A DNA stretch of 64,000 nucleotides from Anniella stebbinsi (GCA_029215795.1 JARDYH010000005.1:42972001-43036000), one strand, 5' to 3'; shown: positions 19,810 to 31,845, counted from the first letter of the stretch. A program made the numbers and translations. The notes: generated from the letters alone by a model not told the origin.

Positions 19810-20343
19810 TGATTGATTAATTGGTTGATTGATTGATTGCATTTCTATACTGCCCAATAGCCGAAGCTCTCTGGGCGGTTTACAAAAATTAAAACCATGA
19901 AAACCATTTAAAATATAAAACAAACAACAGTGTAAAAACATAATATAAAATACAGTATAAAAGCACAACCAGGGTAAAACCAAGCAGCAATGCAGAGATC
20001 TATACAGTTTTAAAAAACAGATTTAAAACAGCAAAGTTAAAAATTAAGCTGATAAGCTGTTAAAATACTGAGAAAATAAAAAGGTCTTCACCTGCCGTCT
20101 AAAAGGGTATAATTTAGGTGCCAGGCGAGCCTCTCTAGGGAGCGCATTCCATAGCCGGGCTGCCACAACAGAGAAGGCCCTCTTTGTGGTACCCACCTGC
20201 CTCATTTCCTTTGGCAGGGGCTCATGGAGAAGGACCCCTGAGGATCTAAGCACATATGGGAGGAGACTAAAATCACTAGCTTTGATTTTATATTGGATGT
20301 CAACATGGTGTAACATCCTCGCTGATGTTGGCTTGGTTGTCAA
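19810..20343 (-). mobile_element. L2-like LINE 3' end (second subfamily)
   Basis: On the minus strand a 99-codon frame (20343-20044) gives LRSSGVLLHEPL..RAFSVVAARLWNALPREARLA..FRRQVKTFLFSQ. This is the same C-terminal region as APRLWNDLPGEI in the LINE at 18181-18432 but from a different subfamily. The 3' UTR ends in CGCCCAGAGAGCTTCGGCTA, then a (AATC)n tail at 19810-19842. The copy is 5'-truncated. Confidence 0.8.
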
Positions 20344-20386
20344 CTGTATAATATCCGTTCATCCGTTACACAAAGCTATAAAATTA

Positions 20387-20784
20387 ATTAAACAAAAAAA
20401 CTATGGTTTACAAAACAACATTAAAGCTCTACAGTGGGACATACTGACATACAATGATGGGAGTTGTAGTCCAACACCTTTGGAGAGTACCAGGATGGGG
20501 AAAGGCTGCTCTAAACAAAAAAAAAGAGAAGTAGATGGCCCTAAGTTGTTCGTCATGAGTTTTTCACAACCCCACAGTCACCTCTGCATATTATATTCTC
20601 CATCCTGTCCTCATGGTTTATCTGCTTTGGGAGAATGAGAATTTCACTTGCACTTTCTGGCTCCTTAGGGACGATGTGGCATTAAGGCTTGTGAGCCTTA
20701 ACTCCCAATTTCCCTGCTTTTTGGTGCTTGGTTGGAAACTGTAGAGCCTTAATGTTGTTTTGTAAACCGTAGGTTTTTTGTTTA
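20387..20784. mobile_element. MITE with about 48-bp terminal inverted repeats
   Basis: The left arm TTAAACAAAAAAACTATGGT..ACATTAAAGCTCTACAG and the inverted right arm CTGTAGAGCCTTAATG..ACCGTAGGTTTTTTGTTTAA match over almost 48 bp. The interior contains GATGGGAGTTGTAGTCCAAC, a block common in the short MITEs. A truncated inverted copy lies at 15484-15832. Confidence 0.85.
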
Positions 20785-20815
20785 ATGTATGTATGTATGT
20801 ATGTATGTATGTATA
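20785..20815. repeat. (TATG)n microsatellite
   Basis: Seven TATG units directly adjoin the MITE end. Confidence 0.95.
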
Positions 20816-20891
20816 TGTCACCCTAATACAAAGTCCATGAGCAAGCAACAGGCAAACCAGGGAATCATGGACTGCAAATGCAATGAGGATA

Positions 20892-21295
20892 AGAACATAA
20901 GAAGAGCCATGTTGGATCAGACCAAGGGTCCATCTAGTCCAGCACTCTGTTCACACAGTGGCCAACCAACTGTCGACCAGGAACCCACAAGCAGAACATG
21001 GGTGCAACAGCATCCTCCCACCCATGTCCCCCAGCAACTAGTATATATAGGCTTACTGCCTCTGATACCAGAGATAGCACATAACCATCAGGAATAATAG
21101 CCATTGATAGACTTCTCCTCTAGGAATATATCCAAACTACTGGCCATCACTACATCTTGTGGTAGTGAATTCCATAGTTTAACTATGTGCTGTGCGTAAA
21201 AGTACTTCCTTTTATACGTTCTGAATCTCCCACCAATCACCTTCATGGGATGACTCCAGCTGCTCAGAGAGGGAAAGGTTGTTTTGGAAAGGCTC
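20892..21295 (-). mobile_element. CR1 LINE 3' end
   Basis: Read on the minus strand it ends ..CTAGATGGACCCTTGGTCTG ATCCAACATGGCTCTTCTTATGTTCTT, the standard CR1 tail in this window. The C-terminal ORF2 frame reads KLWNSLPQDVVMASSLDIF..EKS. The copy is 5'-truncated to about 400 bp. Confidence 0.9.
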
Positions 21296-21299
21296 ACAC

Positions 21300-21425
21300 A
21301 ATTTTTATTATGTACATTTATATCGTGCCTTTCTCTCCCTGCCCCCATTTTATCTTCACAACAACCCTGTAGGTTTTAAGCTGACAACCTCACAACAACC
21401 AGTTAGGTTAGGCTGTGAGAGAGTA
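21300..21425 (-). mobile_element. MIR-like SINE fragment (core and tail)
   Basis: CCATTTTATCTTCACAACAACCCTGTAGG is the inverse of the CCTACAGGGTTGTTGTGAAG core seen in the SINEs at 23169 and 49337. The tRNA-like head is missing. Confidence 0.65.
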
Positions 21426-21647
21426 CCCTCATTCGCACATAGTTCTAGACCATTGTAGCATGGTGTGTGCAAGCATACATCTGAGCAGAGGACTTCAAAA
21501 GTGTCTAGTTCAGGTTTTAGTTGAGCATGGGTTGTTGCTTTTTATTAACACAAACACAACAATGTAAACACTATTCTTTTTTCTTTACATATTTAGATTA
21601 TATTAATCCCATGTTTGTCCAGAAGGCTTCTTCAAGGCAATCACTTC

Positions 21648-21823
21648 GGGCCTGTTCAGACAACATGTTAAGGCAAGGTTAGTCTACAAACCCTTTTGCA
21701 GGAAATGGTAAGTGAGCATGTTTAAGCCATGGTTATGTAGCCACCATGGTTAGGAATGGTTCACACAACACGTAAAGCCATAATGTTTAGCTCAAATTGC
21801 TAAGTGTGTTGTCTGAACAGGGT
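21648..21823. mobile_element. hAT-like MITE (CCTGTTCAGACAAC ends)
   Basis: The left end GGCCTGTTCAGACAACATGTTAAG and the right end TGTGTTGTCTGAACAGGGTC are inverted repeats of about 15 bp perfect plus extension. No clear target duplication. Confidence 0.75.
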
Positions 21824-21997
21824 CATTTTGTGGTAAGGCAACCTCAAGCTAAGCATACTTAGGATTGACCACAATTACTGTAGTTAACTCAAAACAGAAA
21901 TGAAAGCTTCTGAAGTCCTCCACATGGCTGCGCAACAGGAAGGGAAGGGTGAGCATGTGAGGCCAAGGCTCACCGTGGCTCATGCACAGTGTATTAA

Positions 21998-22128
21998 ATC
22001 AGCCTTCCCCAACCTGGGTCCTTCCTTATGTTTTGTACTACAACTCTCATCAGCCCCAGCCAGCATGGCCAATAGTTTGGGAGAATGGGAGTTGTAGGCC
22101 AAAACATGTAGACAGTCTGGGGAAAACT
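21998..22128. mobile_element. Small palindromic MITE
   Basis: CAGCCTTCCCCAACCTGG..TTTTGTACTACAACTC is answered by GAGTTGTAGGCCAAAACATG..CTGGGGAAAACT. It is related to 2218-2338 and 33726-33866. Confidence 0.7.
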
Positions 22129-22194
22129 CCCTTATACTATGGTTTAGCATGATATGCAAATGTGGCCAGTTGCTGGCTCCAGTGAGCTTCATGG

Positions 22195-22255
22195 CTGAGC
22201 AAGGATTTGAATCTCAGTCCTGACACTGTAACCTCTGTGCTACACTGGCTCTATT
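22195..22255 (-). mobile_element. tRNA-like head of a SINE, degraded
   Basis: The reverse complement contains AGCCAGTGTAGCACAGAGG and a B-box-like GGACTGAGATTCAAATCC. The rest of the SINE is not visible. Confidence 0.5.
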
Positions 22256-22316
22256 GCTGTACTTGAGGGAGGTACAAGTACAGCAATACTGTACTTGTAC
22301 AGTACAGTATTGCTCA
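22256..22316. repeat. Small nested palindrome
   Basis: GTACAAGTACAGCAATACTG followed by TACTTGTACAGTACAGTATTGC forms overlapping perfect inverted repeats. Confidence 0.75.
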
Positions 22317-22330
22317 AGCGTTTGAGATAT

Positions 22331-23168
22331 GCTGCTTTACAGCTGCTTATTCGCTCTCACCATCCCCAGACAGCATCACAGTACATTGTTCATTTGCCCC
22401 CAGACGTATTGCCATTCCAATTGCTATCCACATTCAAACTGCTTTGCTATAACTTGGCCAAAGCATTAAACAATTTGGTTTCAGCTCCTTTTATTGCAGC
22501 CTAGGGCGTCTGCCAATTAAGCCCTACTAGCCACCCGACACGCTCCCCTCCCGAACGCACAGTCCTCCTATTATCACGTGGGGAAAAAATAAACACGCCA
22601 TAGAAAACATTATTAGGATTATTTGCCGGCAGTCTGTGGCTACAGTCCAATCTGCTTTCAAATATCACCACCACCACTCAAATCCTCACACCCCCAAGCA
22701 AACCCAACTGCCACATAAGCCAAATAGAATACACACTGCTCTGTGTTGCTAATGAAACCTCTGCTGATGAAGTCGTGTGTTTTGTTTTGTTTTTTATCCA
22801 TTCTTGATTCCTTCAGACCCTGGCTTTCTAAAATAGGTTGCAATCAGCAATTGTGGATAAATTTAACGAATGGTGCATTATTTCTCATTCATATTTTTTT
22901 TCCCATGAGTTTTCTGCAAACTATGACATGTTACTATAAGATAGAAAACAATTTGGGTGATATACTGCATTGCTCATATGAAGAGCTTCAACAATTTAAA
23001 ATATGATCTAGAAAGCTTAAGAATGAGGATGTATTAGTTATAATTCAGATGTGAAGAGAAGCATTGCTTACAATTCTAACTCTATTGTACCAGACTGCAG
23101 TATTATACCATACATCCACATCCACCACAACCAATTCATATAAATAAATGGGAGGGGGACTGTTTTCT
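22331..23168. other. No feature recognised
   Basis: Unique sequence. The frames present are short and unrelated to known families. Confidence 0.4.
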
Positions 23169-23335
23169 CTCTTGGTGTAGTGGTGCAGTGGCCAGAGTGT
23201 TGGTCTGAGAGTTGGGAGATCTGGGTTCTAGTCCCCACTCGGCCATGGAAGCTCACTGGGTGTCTTTGCGCCAGTCACAGACTCTCAGCCCAGCCTACCT
23301 CACAGGGTTGTTGTTGTGGGGATAAAATGATTTCT
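23169..23335 (+). mobile_element. MIR-like tRNA-derived SINE
   Basis: The head has an A-box-like TGGTGTAGTGGTGCAGTGG and a B-box-like GGGTTCTAGTCC. ACTCGGCCATGGAAGCTCAC follows, then the CTACCTCACAGGGTTGTTGT core shared with MIR/CORE-SINEs. The polymerase III boxes imply internal promoter origin. It is not a tRNA gene, because there is no cloverleaf 3' half. Confidence 0.85.
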
Positions 23336-24720
23336 CCTGTATGGAATAAAAAGCTGACCAAAAAATTCTGGCTATTCAGTACTGATAGTTGTGGCTTTTG
23401 CTGAGCTCCACCCCTGCTACTAACACTATTGTATGGGTTGCACGCCAGAGCTCTCTCCTGAATAACCAGCCCCCTGGAGACTTCAGTGGTGCTGCCTTGG
23501 AATAAATTTCCTTATGCCGACAACTTTATGTAACAACTCGAACACTTCAAATAAGTGAGAAAGAAATGCCTCAGTTTATGTGTCGGAGGAGTCATTGGAT
23601 TATGGGCATAAACTAAAAGTAAAAACAAAACAAAACACCAAGCTATATGAGATATCAGTTGCCACACATTTGGGAATAAATTGCTGTAAAATCCTTTCCA
23701 TACGTGGGTGGGTAGGGAGTAAGACTCCAGTTGACTCATGCAACAGCTTTGAAACAAAAGTAGAATATCTAGATATCATTCAAATGATATTTGACTATTT
23801 CACATGTTCATTGCATGATATCAAAATGTCAGCCCACATTTGATGAAACTTAAGGGGAAATAATCATCTGTTTTTAAATTGCCATGAGACAATTTAATCA
23901 CTATTTCTTAATCTATACATATAATTATGCATAGGACTTGAGCGTGAGTGTGGACTACACTCTCTTCAGTTCCTATGATTCCACACACACATATACATTA
24001 TATTTGCTCAGTGTACATAATATACACCCACCAGCATATCCAAAAGATACACATTAATCAGAGTGTATTCCCTGGGGATATATTTGAGGTTTTAGTCAGT
24101 GTTCGAGGAAATGGATCAAAGGAGTTGGAAGAAAGATGGCAGGACTGTTATAAACCTCAAGATATGCAAAATTAATAACCTCTGTAACATTAATTCAGTA
24201 AGTATCCAATAATTATTTCCCTAAGTAAAGTCTTATTTCAAAAGCTGGGCTCAAAATATTTTTTTTAGTAAAATGTTCTGGTCATGAAGACAAAGAGCGT
24301 CCACTTCTGTTCACTGCTATGCTATCAAATTTTTCTCCTTACCTTCTGCTTCATAAACTTGAGTGTAAATTCTGATTCAGTTCTGAAGAAAAGACAAGAG
24401 ATGCATTTCAGACATCCAGGCTAAGTACACAGTGCATTGCTTTGTCTTAACCATACTGACTCCTTCAAAATAGATCCTGGTGTTTTACTCACAGCATCTC
24501 CTGTATATTGAAATATGGCACATTGGACTCGATTCCCCACAGGTAAGGATCTTGTACAGTTTTGAAATAGGATAATGCCACTGAAATTGATTTCTTCTTC
24601 TTCTTTCCCAGCCAGAACCATATTGCACCTGATGGATTCTCCAGCTTATGCTCCAAGAAGCCTAGGCCTTCACTGCAGCTAGCTTTTACGAGTAGATCAA
24701 AACAAATGTCTCACTGGCCA
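23336..24720. other. No gene recognised
   Basis: Unique sequence, about 1.4 kb, with only short frames and CA-rich patches near 23985-24030. Confidence 0.4.
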
Positions 24721-26344
24721 GCAATACAGATTGCCAGCTTTGAAAAACAGATGCTCAAATGATAACATTAAAAAACAACAAAAACAAAAACAAACCCCTA
24801 TTCGAAACAAAGAATTGGCACCATCCCTACCAAATTACTCTGCTGTTTTGATCATCTTGTCTTCTAACCTAGAAAAAGATTTGAGCTTTAAAAAGCCGAG
24901 TGTGCCAGTCCTGCAAATAGAGAGGCCTGGGTGTGGGGGCAAACTCAACCAGGTAGGGGTGATGCAAGCAGCAATTGCAGTCAGCAGGCTGTTGCTGCAG
25001 TCCTTCCAGCAGCGGGGAAGTGAGGCTGGAGAGTACCACCATCTGATCTTTTATAGTGCTTTGTTTATTAGCTGTGTGCCCCTATTTCATAAGGCAGTAT
25101 TTGCTAGAGAGCACATGAAGGAAGGAATGATGAAGATGACTATTAGCACTAGTTCAAGGACACCTTTTCTTAAGCCTCTTTCATAGCAGCAGGCATGGAG
25201 AAACAGCCCAGCAATTGTTCTCTCAAATGTCACCTTTCTGTGTAGGCCACTGTGCCGGCAAAACCATGCTCTTGTTAGAAGGAGCTCTTCCCCCACCCCC
25301 GCATTTTTTAAAAAAATTAACTTTGCTATTCTCCACATATCTCCAAAGAACTTCAACTGACAAGGGATGCTTTTCTTCTTTTCCCAGCTGCCTCCTTCAC
25401 CCCCCTCCTCTTTTCTTTTTTCCCTCTTCACACAGTTTGAACAATTTGTCTCTGTCCTAGCACATTCCTACAGCCCATTCTTTGGGTGCCCTGCATAAGA
25501 TTTACACTTGGTGGAAAAACGGTGAGCAGCAAGAGAGGGGGAGTGGAAGGTAATACAAGGCCTACATTTAGATAGAGCAGGAAAGCGAACCTAATGTATT
25601 CCAAGATTGTTGTGCCATCAATTTAATACCTGAGCAAGGAAAACAAAGAGCCTTCAGAGAACTTGTGACCCTTCCCCCCATCCTAAAGGGAGCTGAAGAG
25701 AAGATTAAAAGGGTTGAAAGAAAAGGCATAAACATAATTAAAGCTATCCAAGTAATTTCTGGAGGGTACAATACATGATGATAGAGAACCACACAGGTTA
25801 ATTGTACTGCTGGCATTATTAAAATCTTTCGGCATGAAAGATTTTGAAACTGCACAAGCATTTCGAAACTCTTGCTATGCCACTGCTTCTGTTGAGCATG
25901 GTTAGGATGGATATTGGGAGTAGGTGTTGTCACAAAAAGAATCTGTGATTGGTTTATTTAGGTTTTATGGTTTATATCATACGGTTTGTTTGAGATTGTT
26001 TCTTGGTTTACATTATAAGCCACGATGGGTGCTGTTTGACAGTAGAAATTGTGGTTTCTCAACACCTCTTGGCTGAACTCACATTTAAAACGTTGTGTGA
26101 AGTTGGCGAGCAACTGTCTTCAGCAATCAACTCTCAAAGTCCCTTCAAAAAATAATGATAAAACCATTCCATAGGGCATATGCTTGCAGTTAATTTGCAG
26201 TTAGGGCATAGAGTTAATCAACATTTTTGGTCAAATTTATATGTCTCACTAATTTAAGACATTCACATAAGCCATTTACTCCTCACACCCAATAAGCTAA
26301 ATCAATCTCCAGTCCAGATTTCAAATTACCTTGAAGAACATGGG
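24721..26344. other. No gene recognised
   Basis: A 151-codon frame (24731-25186) begins in a CAAAAACAAA-rich low-complexity stretch and shows no family motif. TTGTGGTTTCTCAACACC near 26050 resembles hAT-like MITE subterminal wording, but no element ends were found. Confidence 0.4.
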
Positions 26345-26800
26345 TACCTCTAGACCGTCATTTTCCATCGATATGGCTTCACACTGGCAGCAGTTGTGTT
26401 ACATGACGCTGCTGCCAGTGCGAAGCCATCTAGGGGCAAAGGCCCTTTGCTCCGATCTAAAAAAGTTGTCCATTTACCTAGATCGGAGCGGGCTGGCCAG
26501 GAAAGGGGGTGGAGCAGTGAGCCATGAGCTCACTGCACCGCTTCCGCTGTCCTTCCCCCCCCCCCCATTTTTTTAAAATTAAAAATACCACTTATCTGTG
26601 AGTAGGTGGACCCCCGCTCCAGCCGCCCCTCCAGCTGACGCTGGGTAGGCGTGGGCGTGGCGGCGGCGACAGGAAAAGCAGCCGTAGTGCTCCTGCCGTG
26701 AAGACTGGCAGCAGGAGCATCAATGCGCCGGGGTGTTGCCTGCCGACGCCGCTGCGCGCCGGAAGAGGTGCCGTGAAGAGGTGGCCCAACTCACTTCCTT
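26345..26800. mobile_element. GC-rich hairpin-bearing repeat, probable MITE
   Basis: Two strong hairpins: GGCTTCACACTGGCAGCAG with CTGCTGCCAGTGCGAAGCC (26373-26432), and GCTCCGATCT with AGATCGGAGC (26450-26490). A GC- and CpG-rich right half follows. Exact ends are not established. Confidence 0.5.
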
Positions 26801-27011
26801 ATCATAACTATTAGGGGTTTGCTTGTTTTTAAAGCCATTCTTGAGGCTACATTCCAAACCTTCTCATTTCTTTCTGGACTTAATAATATATGGAGATTGG
26901 GAAATGGTCAGGAAGTTACGTTTTGGCCTAACAATTTGAATGAACAAGTTAGTTTTTATATTTCCTAAGCAATCTGCTTTTTCATGTGCTCATCCAAAAG
27001 TTTCAGTAGAG

Positions 27012-27237
27012 GTCAGATCTACACCAAGCAGGATATAGTGGTATGAAAGTGGAATATAAAAGGCAGGAGCCGCACCAAGCAGGATACAGCAGGATATGGT
27101 ATGTGTCAATGGACCCCAACAGTTGTCAGTGCACTTCAATATCATTATAAAACAGTAGTGTGGCTCCTGCCTTTTATATACCACTTTCATACCATTTTCA
27201 TACCGCTATATCCTGCTTGGTGTAGAACTGGCCCAAG
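27012..27237. mobile_element. Palindromic 0.23-kb MITE, family copy 1
   Basis: Outer arms TCTACACCAAGCAGGATATA and TATATCCTGCTTGGTGTAGA are inverted. Inner arms ATATAAAAGGCAGGAGCC and GGCTCCTGCCTTTTATAT are perfect. The loop carries CCCCAACAGTTGTCAGTGCA. The same plan recurs at 41214-41447, 47590-47812 and, diverged, 35160-35318. Confidence 0.9.
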
Positions 27238-27469
27238 TCTATGCATATATTGGTTGTATCCACATAAGCTCTCTGATTGATCAGGAATCCTGAAAAAGGC
27301 AAAGTCTCCATCCACACTTACGGTGTTTGTGCATAAACAGTTGCATATGCACCATTCAGATGTTTGGCTGAATGCCCAAAGCTTAGGAGTTGGGCCAGCA
27401 ATTACAAACCATCCCCCCATCACACATTCAAGTGATGTGGATATGTGACATGAATAGGGCTATAGTCTT

Positions 27470-27570
27470 TCAGAGTATCAGTTCCTTATCTGTAAAATAG
27501 GCACAAAGGTAATTATATTAATCATAAAAGTGTAGTGAAAAGAAACATTTCAAGCAATTATGCACTGTGG
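27470..27570 (+). mobile_element. Possible MIR core fragment
   Basis: TCAGTTCCTTATCTGTAAAATAGGCACAA resembles the MIR core word TCAGTTTCCTCATCTGTAAA. The rest is too diverged to place. Confidence 0.45.
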
Positions 27571-27884
27571 TAACGACCTAAATATTTGACCTAAATAGTA
27601 GGAAACAAGGTAACATCACCAATGTTTAAATCTATTTGGCTATGAGCATGATTTTAAGATATAGTTAAAACATGCAGCAAATGGAAGCAGGGTGGATAAC
27701 ATTTGGTTTTTTAAAAATTTAAATCCTATTGTTTTATTTATAGTGATTTTAAAAATAGATTGCATTACGTTTGTCTTTACAACATCTGGCTTGAAATTAC
27801 ATCTGAATTTAATACAAATAAATATGTTAAGGTTATATACACATAATCTCTTAAAATTAATTCATAATGTAAAATCAAATACAA
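27571..27884. other. No feature recognised
   Basis: AT-rich unique sequence. Confidence 0.4.
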
Positions 27885-28395
27885 TGGCTCAGTTCGGATG
27901 ACACATTAAGCAATGGAGGAGGGGGGGAACAATCGTCAGTTGTGTTGCTTATTGTGTCGTCTGGAGGGCAGCACACAACGCACACACAACTGACAGTATG
28001 TTAATCAGGCACTTTAAACAACGGAGCGAAACAACGGGCTTGCACGTTGTTTAGCCCAAAGCCCCGTTGTATAAAGTGTCGTCAGAATTCAACCCCCCCT
28101 CTGTCCATGGACTATTCCATTTCAGAATAGAGTTCTGCTGCCTAGAGCAGCCAAAAAAACCCAGCCGCTCTATGCAGCTGGCAGAACTCACGGTGCATGC
28201 TGGGATACGGCTGGGGGATACACGGAGGAGAAGCTACAACCAAAATGGCCACCGCAAGTTCCTTGTAGCCGGGGCGTTTGCCGGTTCCGAGCAGCGCCGG
28301 CTGCAGTGTGTCGTCTGTGGAGCTCCTCCTGCCTAACACACGGTCAGTACGTTATTTACCCCTCCGTTGCTTAATATGTCGTCCGAACTGAGCCA
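27885..28395. mobile_element. hAT-like MITE (TGGCTCAGTTCGGA ends)
   Basis: The left end TGGCTCAGTTCGGATGACAC and the right end CGTCCGAACTGAGCCA share a perfect 14-bp inverted repeat. The homology continues through CATTAAGCAA(T/C)GGAGG. The interior is GC-rich. The MITE at 59768-59942 has related termini (GGCTGAATTCGGACAACGC). No clear target duplication. Confidence 0.85.
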
Positions 28396-28699
28396 GTGTG
28401 TGCATTCACACAACATGCTAGCCCATCATGGGTGATAAGCTACACCCTATGGGTTCCACAAATAACCTTGTTTTTGCAGCTGACAGACCATTGGGCTTGT
28501 CACAACTTCCCCACCCCCTTCCCCCTTGGTCCTCCACCCAGGATCCCAGGATCCCATGAGACAGAACTGATCTTGCCTGCCTGTCCCAACCCCCTTCCCC
28601 CTGCAATTGTCTACGCCTTTTCAGTCACTGGTGTGTGTTTTCCTCCTCTTCTTTCCTTTTTGTTGGCCTTTCCCAATAACGCTATAGTGGAATAGCACT
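28396..28699. other. Possible MITE fragment
   Basis: It starts with TGCATTCACACAACATGCTAG, a wording typical of hAT-like ends here, followed by a C-rich stretch. The other end was not found. A related C-rich segment may be the inverse of 37710-37935. Confidence 0.35.
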
Positions 28700-30794
28700 A
28701 TAGCACCATGAAGAAATTAAAAATAAGGGGGAAGTGCTTCACATTACTGACTTCACAAGGGGATGCCCAGGACTTTGCAAGGGGATGCCCACCTCCCTAA
28801 GTCACAACCCCCTCTTTTTCATAGAAAAGTGAGCATCCCCATTTCACTCTGACCTTGGAGCTGGGAATCTGAAGTATGCTATGAACCCTCAGATGCTGTC
28901 TCGGGACCATAGGATTGTTCCCCAAGATTATATAGCTGCTTTTTATTATATATTATTATATATTTATTATATATATAGTTGCCTTTTCAATTGCTTAATT
29001 ATGAGCAATAAGATAGGCAGGTATTGTTATGCAATCATCATTTGAACACTTTATGTTCCAATCTTATGCTTTCTCAGTCAGTTGTTTTTCTGAATTACAG
29101 TTCATGCTATTTGCAATGACCACTGGTCTTATTTAACCTCATTTAAATCAAAAGCATAAAATCTAGGTGCTATGTTTATTCTAGGCAATAAAGCCAGGAT
29201 ATTATTCCCTCATATGACAAACGTGGGTTAATTTCCAGTGAAGTCCCTTTGGCAAACTTTTAATAGAGTGAATAGCTCTACTATCAGATGTCAGATAAAA
29301 GGATTGTCATATCTAATGTTCATTTTAATTTTTGATTTACTATAACACCAGCTTTCAAAGTGCTGCAGTTATGTTCCATTGCCCTTTTTATTGTTATTCA
29401 TACTAGTTGGTGCATAAAATTCAATTAGTTCAACACTATTTGGTGTGAGCTTCTAGCAGGAAAAAAATGCATTGATGCTGTGTTTACACTGTATATCGTC
29501 CACTAAATTAACACATAAGCCACTGAGTTGGTTTGATGCCATCCTGGGAGCTTAGAAATCTTTACGTTAGGACTTTACTCCACCAACAACCTAGTGTGGT
29601 GGCTCTCTGCATGTTATCTATACACCAGTTCACAAGCATTTAAGCCAGAGAATTTTTATTTAAGCAAATTTCATCCCATTGACTTCAGTCAACCCAATGC
29701 TAAAAATACCTTAAATACTGACTTGCGATCAGAGCCTAGCAGCCCTTTTGTTCCTGGCTGTGATAGCAATTTTAGTACAAGGAGGTGCCTTGCAAAGGAG
29801 ATCAAGCCATCTTGCCATGCAAATAAAGGGACAGACCTCAGCACATAGCATTAAGCTTGAAACCCCATGGAAGTTCTAAGGAAAAAATGAAATGGGCTCC
29901 ATCAGCAAGGCAGATGTGGAGGGGCTGCCCTCTGGCCTCTCACTGATAGGAACCTCATGTGGGTTTCTCTGGTTTCCCTCACTGGTTTTATGTAGATGTT
30001 AGAGCATAGGGGACCATAGGCTAACAGCCATGGTGTGGAACAAAAGTCCCCTAGTACCATCTTCTTAGGTCACTCTTCCAAGAAGGACTGGAATCATTGT
30101 AACACTGTATCTCATAACTAGAGATGGATGTATCTCACAATTTTCATTTCTCTCAAATTTTAAATTTTCTCAATCTTAAATTTGCTTTATCTTGAATCTT
30201 GAGAATTTCTTCAGTCATAAATTTTGTTCATCCCAAATTTGAAGATTTTTTTTTAAAAGTTTGCAAGGAAATTCACAAGCATTTTTGTGCACATTTTCCC
30301 CAATACATGCATTCTTGTATTCATTTTTGCCTAATACAAACAATTTGGAAATCCAGTTTTCATAATATAAGGCATATTTAAACCTTATTTTCTCTAATAT
30401 ACCCATTTTTCTGCATATTTGTTTGATTGGAGCTCTATCACAAAATCCGAGAAAGCATGAATTTCGAAGGATAACTGAGTTTCAGTTCACAAAGTGATTT
30501 GGAAGTGAAAAATTAGGTACATTTGTATTAAAATGTGAATGAATGAATTTCTCCCCCATCCTTACTCCTAACCACAACCCAGATAGACAGTCAAGAAAGC
30601 GACAATGGTAATTTTTTTAAAAAGTTGCTGAGAGGTCCAGACAAACCAATAGGGTTGCACTCTCTTCATCCATTCCTTCATCCATTCATCCACCAGGGTG
30701 ACCAAGATTGACACTAGGCTTGAAACCATATTGCAATGGATCTAAATAATTGGCAGCATCCAGCATTCCTTGGAGCTGAGAAACCCCTACACAT
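28700..30794. other. No gene recognised; AT-rich
   Basis: About 2.1 kb of unique AT-rich sequence. It contains a (TTATATA)-like stretch at 28945-28977 and nothing else that could be named. Confidence 0.4.
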
Positions 30795-31010
30795 TTCAGC
30801 ATCTTAAGAACTTAAGAAGAGCCAAGCCGGATCTCTTTTCACACAGTGGCCAACCAGCTGTCAACTAGGAACCCAGAAGCAGGACACAAGTGCAACAACA
30901 CTCTACTGCCCATGCTCCCAAGCAACTGTCTATATAGGCTTACTATCTCAAATGCTGGAGGCAGCACGTAGCCATCAGGACCAGTAGCCATTGGAAGCCT
31001 TCACCTTGTC
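30795..31010 (-). mobile_element. CR1 LINE 3' end fragment
   Basis: AGAACTTAAGAAGAGCCAAG..TCACACAGTGGCCAACCAGC..GCAGGACACAAGTGCAACA follows the inverse CR1 tail pattern of 20892-21295. It is 5'-truncated, with a small internal deletion. Confidence 0.82.
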
Positions 31011-31299
31011 CAAGAAAGACAAATTAGACACCAGGTTGTAGTAGTCTCAAATTATTGGTCTACATTTATTGTTTTCAACAAAGCCTTCACCACTGCTTCT
31101 TTTGAAACATCAAGGACCACACCATTCTTCAACCTCATTGACATCCAAATACTCACCCAGCCATGGACAATTTCATGAGCCAGGTTTCAATCCTCCAAGC
31201 AGTTTGTCCACATTGTCAGGTTGCAGCACAAGGTGAAAGGCATTATAATAACTTGACTAGATGGTACACTAGCCCCATCCATCTCTGACTTTGAGCTCC

Positions 31300-31640
31300 A
31301 TCAGACGAGCATTTTATTGCCTGCTCTTGACTGGGCACTCATGGATTTTCATGGGTCCCTTTCATGACGTTGTCTTCCTCTCAAGCACCTCCCGCCCGTT
31401 CTTGCCTTCTTCGTGTCACAAACAACCACCCCAGTAAGTCTGATTTAAAATTAAGACAGAAGTTGTTGCTGTCTCCTCTGTGTGCAGGGGAAGTAGTGTG
31501 ATCGGAACAACCCACTGAATGGGCCATGTGCACATTGTTTACTTCCTCTTTCAAAAGAGGAAGTAACCAGCAACAAAAGCGGGAGCAGAGAAGCTACAGT
31601 AGGGAAGCATGATTTCCCTCCTTCTGATCGAGCTCTTTGT
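31300..31640 (+). repeat. Interspersed repeat B, copy 1
   Basis: The segment matches 56350-56655 in inverted orientation by ordered blocks: GGGCACTCATGGATTTTCAT, ATGACGTTGTC, CACCCCAGTAAGTC, CCATGTGCACATTGTTTACTTCC. It has no coding frame. Class unknown; a DNA-transposon derivative is plausible. Confidence 0.7.
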
Positions 31641-31689
31641 CATAACAATGGCATCTAAGTCATCATGGATGGGTGTTTGAAAGGTAAAG

Positions 31690-31845
31690 CTGTTGCATAA
31701 GAACAAAAAAAGAGCCGTGCTGGATCAGACCAAGCCTCCACGTAGTCCAGCATTCTGTACACACAGTGGTCAACCAGCTGGCCATGGAAAACCCACAAGC
31801 AGGACATAAGTGCAACAGCACCCTCCTGCCAATGTCCCAGGACCT
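31690..31845 (-). mobile_element. CR1 LINE 3' end fragment
   Basis: GCATAAGAACAAAAAAAGAGCCGTGCTGGATCAGACC followed by CAGCATTCTGTACACACAGT is the inverse of the CR1 tail. Confidence 0.85.

Noticed and set aside
23169..23240. tRNA gene
   Set aside because: A and B boxes are present but the 3' half continues into a MIR-like core; other copies show it is a SINE.
24731..25186. 151-codon plus-strand frame as a gene
   Set aside because: It begins in a CAAAAACAAA-rich low-complexity stretch and shows no recognisable domain.
27885..28395. 8-bp target duplication of the TGGCTCAG-ended MITE
   Set aside because: The flanks AAATACAA/AATACAAT and GTGTGTGC do not match, so no duplication is claimed.
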